DNA of 8,078 bases from Dysgonamonadaceae bacterium (GTDB lineage: Bacteria; Bacteroidota; Bacteroidia; Bacteroidales; Azobacteroidaceae), in contig JAITTA010000077.1 of the NCBI GenBank assembly GCA_031287395.1, positions 1 to 8,078 of the forward strand. Reading direction: 5' to 3'. The first letter of the stretch is position 1, and each line of letters starts with the position of its first letter. The notes below the pieces were generated by a model that was not told the DNA's origin, searched no databases, and saw only the letters and a program-made list of their open reading frames with translations. The position numbers were made by a program, and so were the translations under genes. Below, in pieces: positions 6,334 to 8,078 of the stretch.

Positions 6334-7083
6334 ATGGGTAAATTGTTCATAGTCCCAACACCCGTCGGTAACCTGGAAGACATGACCCTCAGGGCTATCC
6401 GGATTTTGAAAGAAGCAGACCTCATTCTGGCCGAAGATACCCGTACTACCGGATTTCTCCTGAAACACTACGAAATACGGAACAAAATGCAATCACACCA
6501 CAAATTCAATGAACACAAAACAGTGGAAGCGATTACACAAAAGGCTCTTGCAGGAGAAACAATAGCCCTTGTATCCGACGCCGGAACTCCCGGCATATCC
6601 GACCCCGGGTTTTTGTTAGTTCGTTCCTGTGTAAATGCAGGAATAGAAATAGAATGTCTTCCGGGCGCTACGGCATTCGTTCCGGCCCTGGTTAATTCCG
6701 GATTTCCAATCGACCGGTTTTGCTTTGAAGGCTTCCTGCCCATAAAAAAAGGAAGGAAAACCCGCCTGGAGGAATTAGCCGGTGAAACCCGTAGTGTTGT
6801 CATCTACGAATCACCTTACCGGGTACTCAAAACCCTGACTCAAATGGCTGAAATCATGGGAGACGATAGAGAAATCTCCATTTCCCGGGAAATATCAAAA
6901 CTACATGAACAAACTATACGCGGAAGTTTAAAAGAATTAATTTCTCATTTTTCTGCGAACGAATCCAAGGGTGAATTTGTTATAGTTTTAGCCCCCGGGC
7001 AACAGAAGACAGGAAGACAGGAAGACCGGAAGATCGGAAGACCGGAAGACCGGAAAAGGGAAGATGGCTTTGCGTTTAAATAA
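6334..7083 (+). CDS. rsmI: 16S rRNA (cytidine(1402)-2'-O)-methyltransferase RsmI
   Basis: SAM-dependent enzyme of the tetrapyrrole-methylase fold that, in characterised homologues, 2'-O-methylates C1402 of 16S rRNA in the decoding centre. Motifs: N-terminal TPVGNLEDMTLRA (9-21), AEDTRTTG (33-40), the SAM-binding LVSDAGTPGISDPG (79-92), LPGATAFVPALVNSG (109-123) and the second-domain IYESPYR (157-163). The core ends at GEFVIVLAPG (213-222), where this family's core normally ends. The small extra C-terminal domain of E. coli RsmI is absent. Instead residues 225-249 form a highly charged tail containing the near-identical units GRQEDRKI (227-234) and GRPEDRKR (235-242), encoded by an 8-bp tandem repeat. 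The tail looks like repeat expansion, not a domain. The ATG at 6334 gives the standard MGKLFIVPTPVGN start. Confidence 0.96.
   Translation: MGKLFIVPTPVGNLEDMTLRAIRILKEADLILAEDTRTTGFLLKHYEIRNKMQSHHKFNEHKTVEAITQKALAGETIALVSDAGTPGISDPGFLLVRSCVNAGIEIECLPGATAFVPALVNSGFPIDRFCFEGFLPIKKGRKTRLEELAGETRSVVIYESPYRVLKTLTQMAEIMGDDREISISREISKLHEQTIRGSLKELISHFSANESKGEFVIVLAPGQQKTGRQEDRKIGRPEDRKREDGFAFK
7007..7054 (+). repeat. 8-bp tandem repeat, six copies, inside the 3' end of rsmI
   Basis: Six consecutive 8-base units of the form AGAYMGGA: two AGACAGGA, one AGACCGGA, one AGATCGGA, and two AGACCGGA. Three units make 24 bases, so in protein they become an 8-residue repeat. The array begins just after the conserved RsmI core and ends 26 bases before the stop codon. 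Because 8 is not a multiple of 3, gain or loss of one unit shifts the reading frame of the tail. Confidence 0.95.
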
Positions 7084-7123
7084 TTAATTTTTATCCGTTT
7101 ATTAAATTATAAAATCGACGTTT

Positions 7124-7987
7124 ATGAAACAGTTAGTATTTTTTTGTTCTGTACTAGTAATCTTATTATTAGCTTCTTGTTCAGGTAAAAATTCTGCTGA
7201 GTACAAAGCTCTGCAAGCTGAAAAAGATTCCCTGGAATTAGCCAATGCCAAAACTGCCGCTGAAATGGACGAAGTTTTGAGCCTGTTGAACGAAGTGGAA
7301 GACAATTTCCAAAGTATCAAATCTGCCGAGAACTACCTTCAGGTACAGTCCTCAACAAGCGGAGACATGCCTCCTTCCACACGAGAACGCATTCAAAGCG
7401 ATATGCAATTAATTACAGAAACACTGAAGAAAAATAAAGACAAAATCTCAGAACTGGAAAAGAAACTGAATAACTCTTCCATCCAGTCCAAACAATTACA
7501 AAATACTCTGGAAAACTTACGTAATCAATTGAGTGAAAAAACAATGGCCTTGGTTAATATGCAGGAAGAACTGGCATTACGCGACCAAAAAATCGAAGAA
7601 CTTAGCGGAGCTGTCGCGGTACTATCTACCGATGTACAAGGGTTACGTGCAGAAAACAATGTCCAACAGGAAACAATCAAGCAACAAGCAACCGAACTAA
7701 GTACCGTTTATTATTGTTTCGGAACATCCAAAGAACTGAAAGCTCAGAAAATATTAACAGACGGACAACTGGGAACCGACTTTAACCGCGACTACTTTAT
7801 CCGGATCAAAGACTCCAAAAAACTACAGGAAGTACCCGTTTATGCTAAAAAAGCAAAATTAATCAGTAAACACCCCGAAGATTCATACGAAACAATCAAG
7901 GATAACACGGGAAATATTGTTTACAAGATTACGGATACCAAAAATTTCTGGAGCCTGACAAAATATCTTGTTATCCAAGTCAACTAA
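7124..7987 (+). CDS. Coiled-coil lipoprotein, hypothetical
   Basis: A 287-residue exported lipoprotein of unknown function. The N-terminus is a lipoprotein signal: MK, a hydrophobic core (4-16), then lipobox LLASC with the lipidated Cys19 and Ser at +2. The middle (about 24-195) is almost wholly helical and rich in E, K, Q and L, with long coiled-coil stretches such as ISELEKKLNNSS and VLSTDVQGLRAENN. The C-terminal 90 residues form a globular part (YYCFGTSKELKAQKIL onward) ending in WSLTKYLVIQVN. I recall similar coiled-coil lipoproteins in Bacteroidota but no assigned role. An envelope-spacing or periplasmic scaffold role would be inference. It starts 40 bases after rsmI with no clear promoter, so it may share a transcript, and it is followed at once by a strong terminator. 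Confidence 0.9.
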   Translation: MKQLVFFCSVLVILLLASCSGKNSAEYKALQAEKDSLELANAKTAAEMDEVLSLLNEVEDNFQSIKSAENYLQVQSSTSGDMPPSTRERIQSDMQLITETLKKNKDKISELEKKLNNSSIQSKQLQNTLENLRNQLSEKTMALVNMQEELALRDQKIEELSGAVAVLSTDVQGLRAENNVQQETIKQQATELSTVYYCFGTSKELKAQKILTDGQLGTDFNRDYFIRIKDSKKLQEVPVYAKKAKLISKHPEDSYETIKDNTGNIVYKITDTKNFWSLTKYLVIQVN

Positions 7988-7991
7988 ATTC

Positions 7992-8030
7992 AAGTGGGGG
8001 GGTGCAGACCAGCCCCCACTTTTAATTTTC
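7992..8030 (+). terminator. Strong intrinsic terminator after the lipoprotein gene
   Basis: AAGTGGGGG (7992-8000) and CCCCCACTT (8013-8021) form a perfect 9-bp GC-rich stem around a 12-base loop, in which GGT and ACC can form three further pairs. A T-rich run (TTTTAATTTT) follows. It begins 5 bases past the stop codon at 7987 and closes the plus-strand cluster. The A-rich bases on the left flank could make it work weakly in the reverse direction. The remaining bases to 8078 are AT-rich and show no feature. Confidence 0.9.
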
Positions 8031-8078
8031 ACATTAAAAAATCTTTTTAAATTGAAAGATATCCTTTAAATTTCTTAA

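Noticed and set aside
6468..6803. 111-codon minus-strand open frame inside rsmI
   Set aside because: Lies wholly within the well-conserved RsmI coding region, and its product is Ser/Pro/Arg-rich with no recognisable domain.
7007..7054. Tandem repeat considered as a CRISPR array or attachment site
   Set aside because: Units are 8 bp with no spacers, lie within coding sequence, and no cas or integrase gene is nearby.

Overview
The window looks like chromosomal DNA from a member of Bacteroidota, most likely Bacteroidales. Four things point there: a DUF3822 protein (a family known essentially only from this phylum) sits directly upstream of rsmD; several starts have TAnnTTTG-type -7 boxes instead of clear Shine-Dalgarno sites; the calcium ATPase and the Dda/RecD-like helicase have the form usual in this group; and base composition is moderately AT-rich. 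Genus cannot be fixed from the sequence. There is no transposase, integrase, phage gene, CRISPR array, tRNA or rRNA gene. This is a housekeeping region with several poorly characterised conserved genes.

Layout. The left half (1-3962) is read on the minus strand. In transcription order it holds a 49-residue single-pass membrane protein (3962-3813), a DUF3822 protein whose start overlaps it, the 16S rRNA methyltransferase RsmD, and, after a 163-bp gap with a possible terminator and promoter, a PMCA-type calcium P-type ATPase that runs off the left edge. The right half (4036-7987) is read on the plus strand: a Dda/RecD-like superfamily 1 helicase, an uncharacterised 215-residue two-part protein, the 16S rRNA methyltransferase RsmI, and a coiled-coil lipoprotein closed by a strong intrinsic terminator. 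A 73-bp intergenic stretch (3963-4035) separates the two divergent units.

How the genes fit together. RsmD (m2G966) and RsmI (2'-O-methyl of C1402) both modify 16S rRNA close to the ribosomal P site, so the region has a ribosome-maturation flavour, although the two lie in opposite transcription units. The helicase is a DNA repair/replication accessory enzyme. The calcium pump and the lipoprotein belong to the cell envelope.

The most interesting points are an 8-bp tandem repeat that builds a dispensable-looking tail on RsmI, the overlapping small membrane ORF plus DUF3822 plus rsmD cluster, two extra hydrophobic segments and an 11-residue internal duplication in the calcium ATPase, and the unknown 215-residue protein. 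I found no convincing new multi-gene system.
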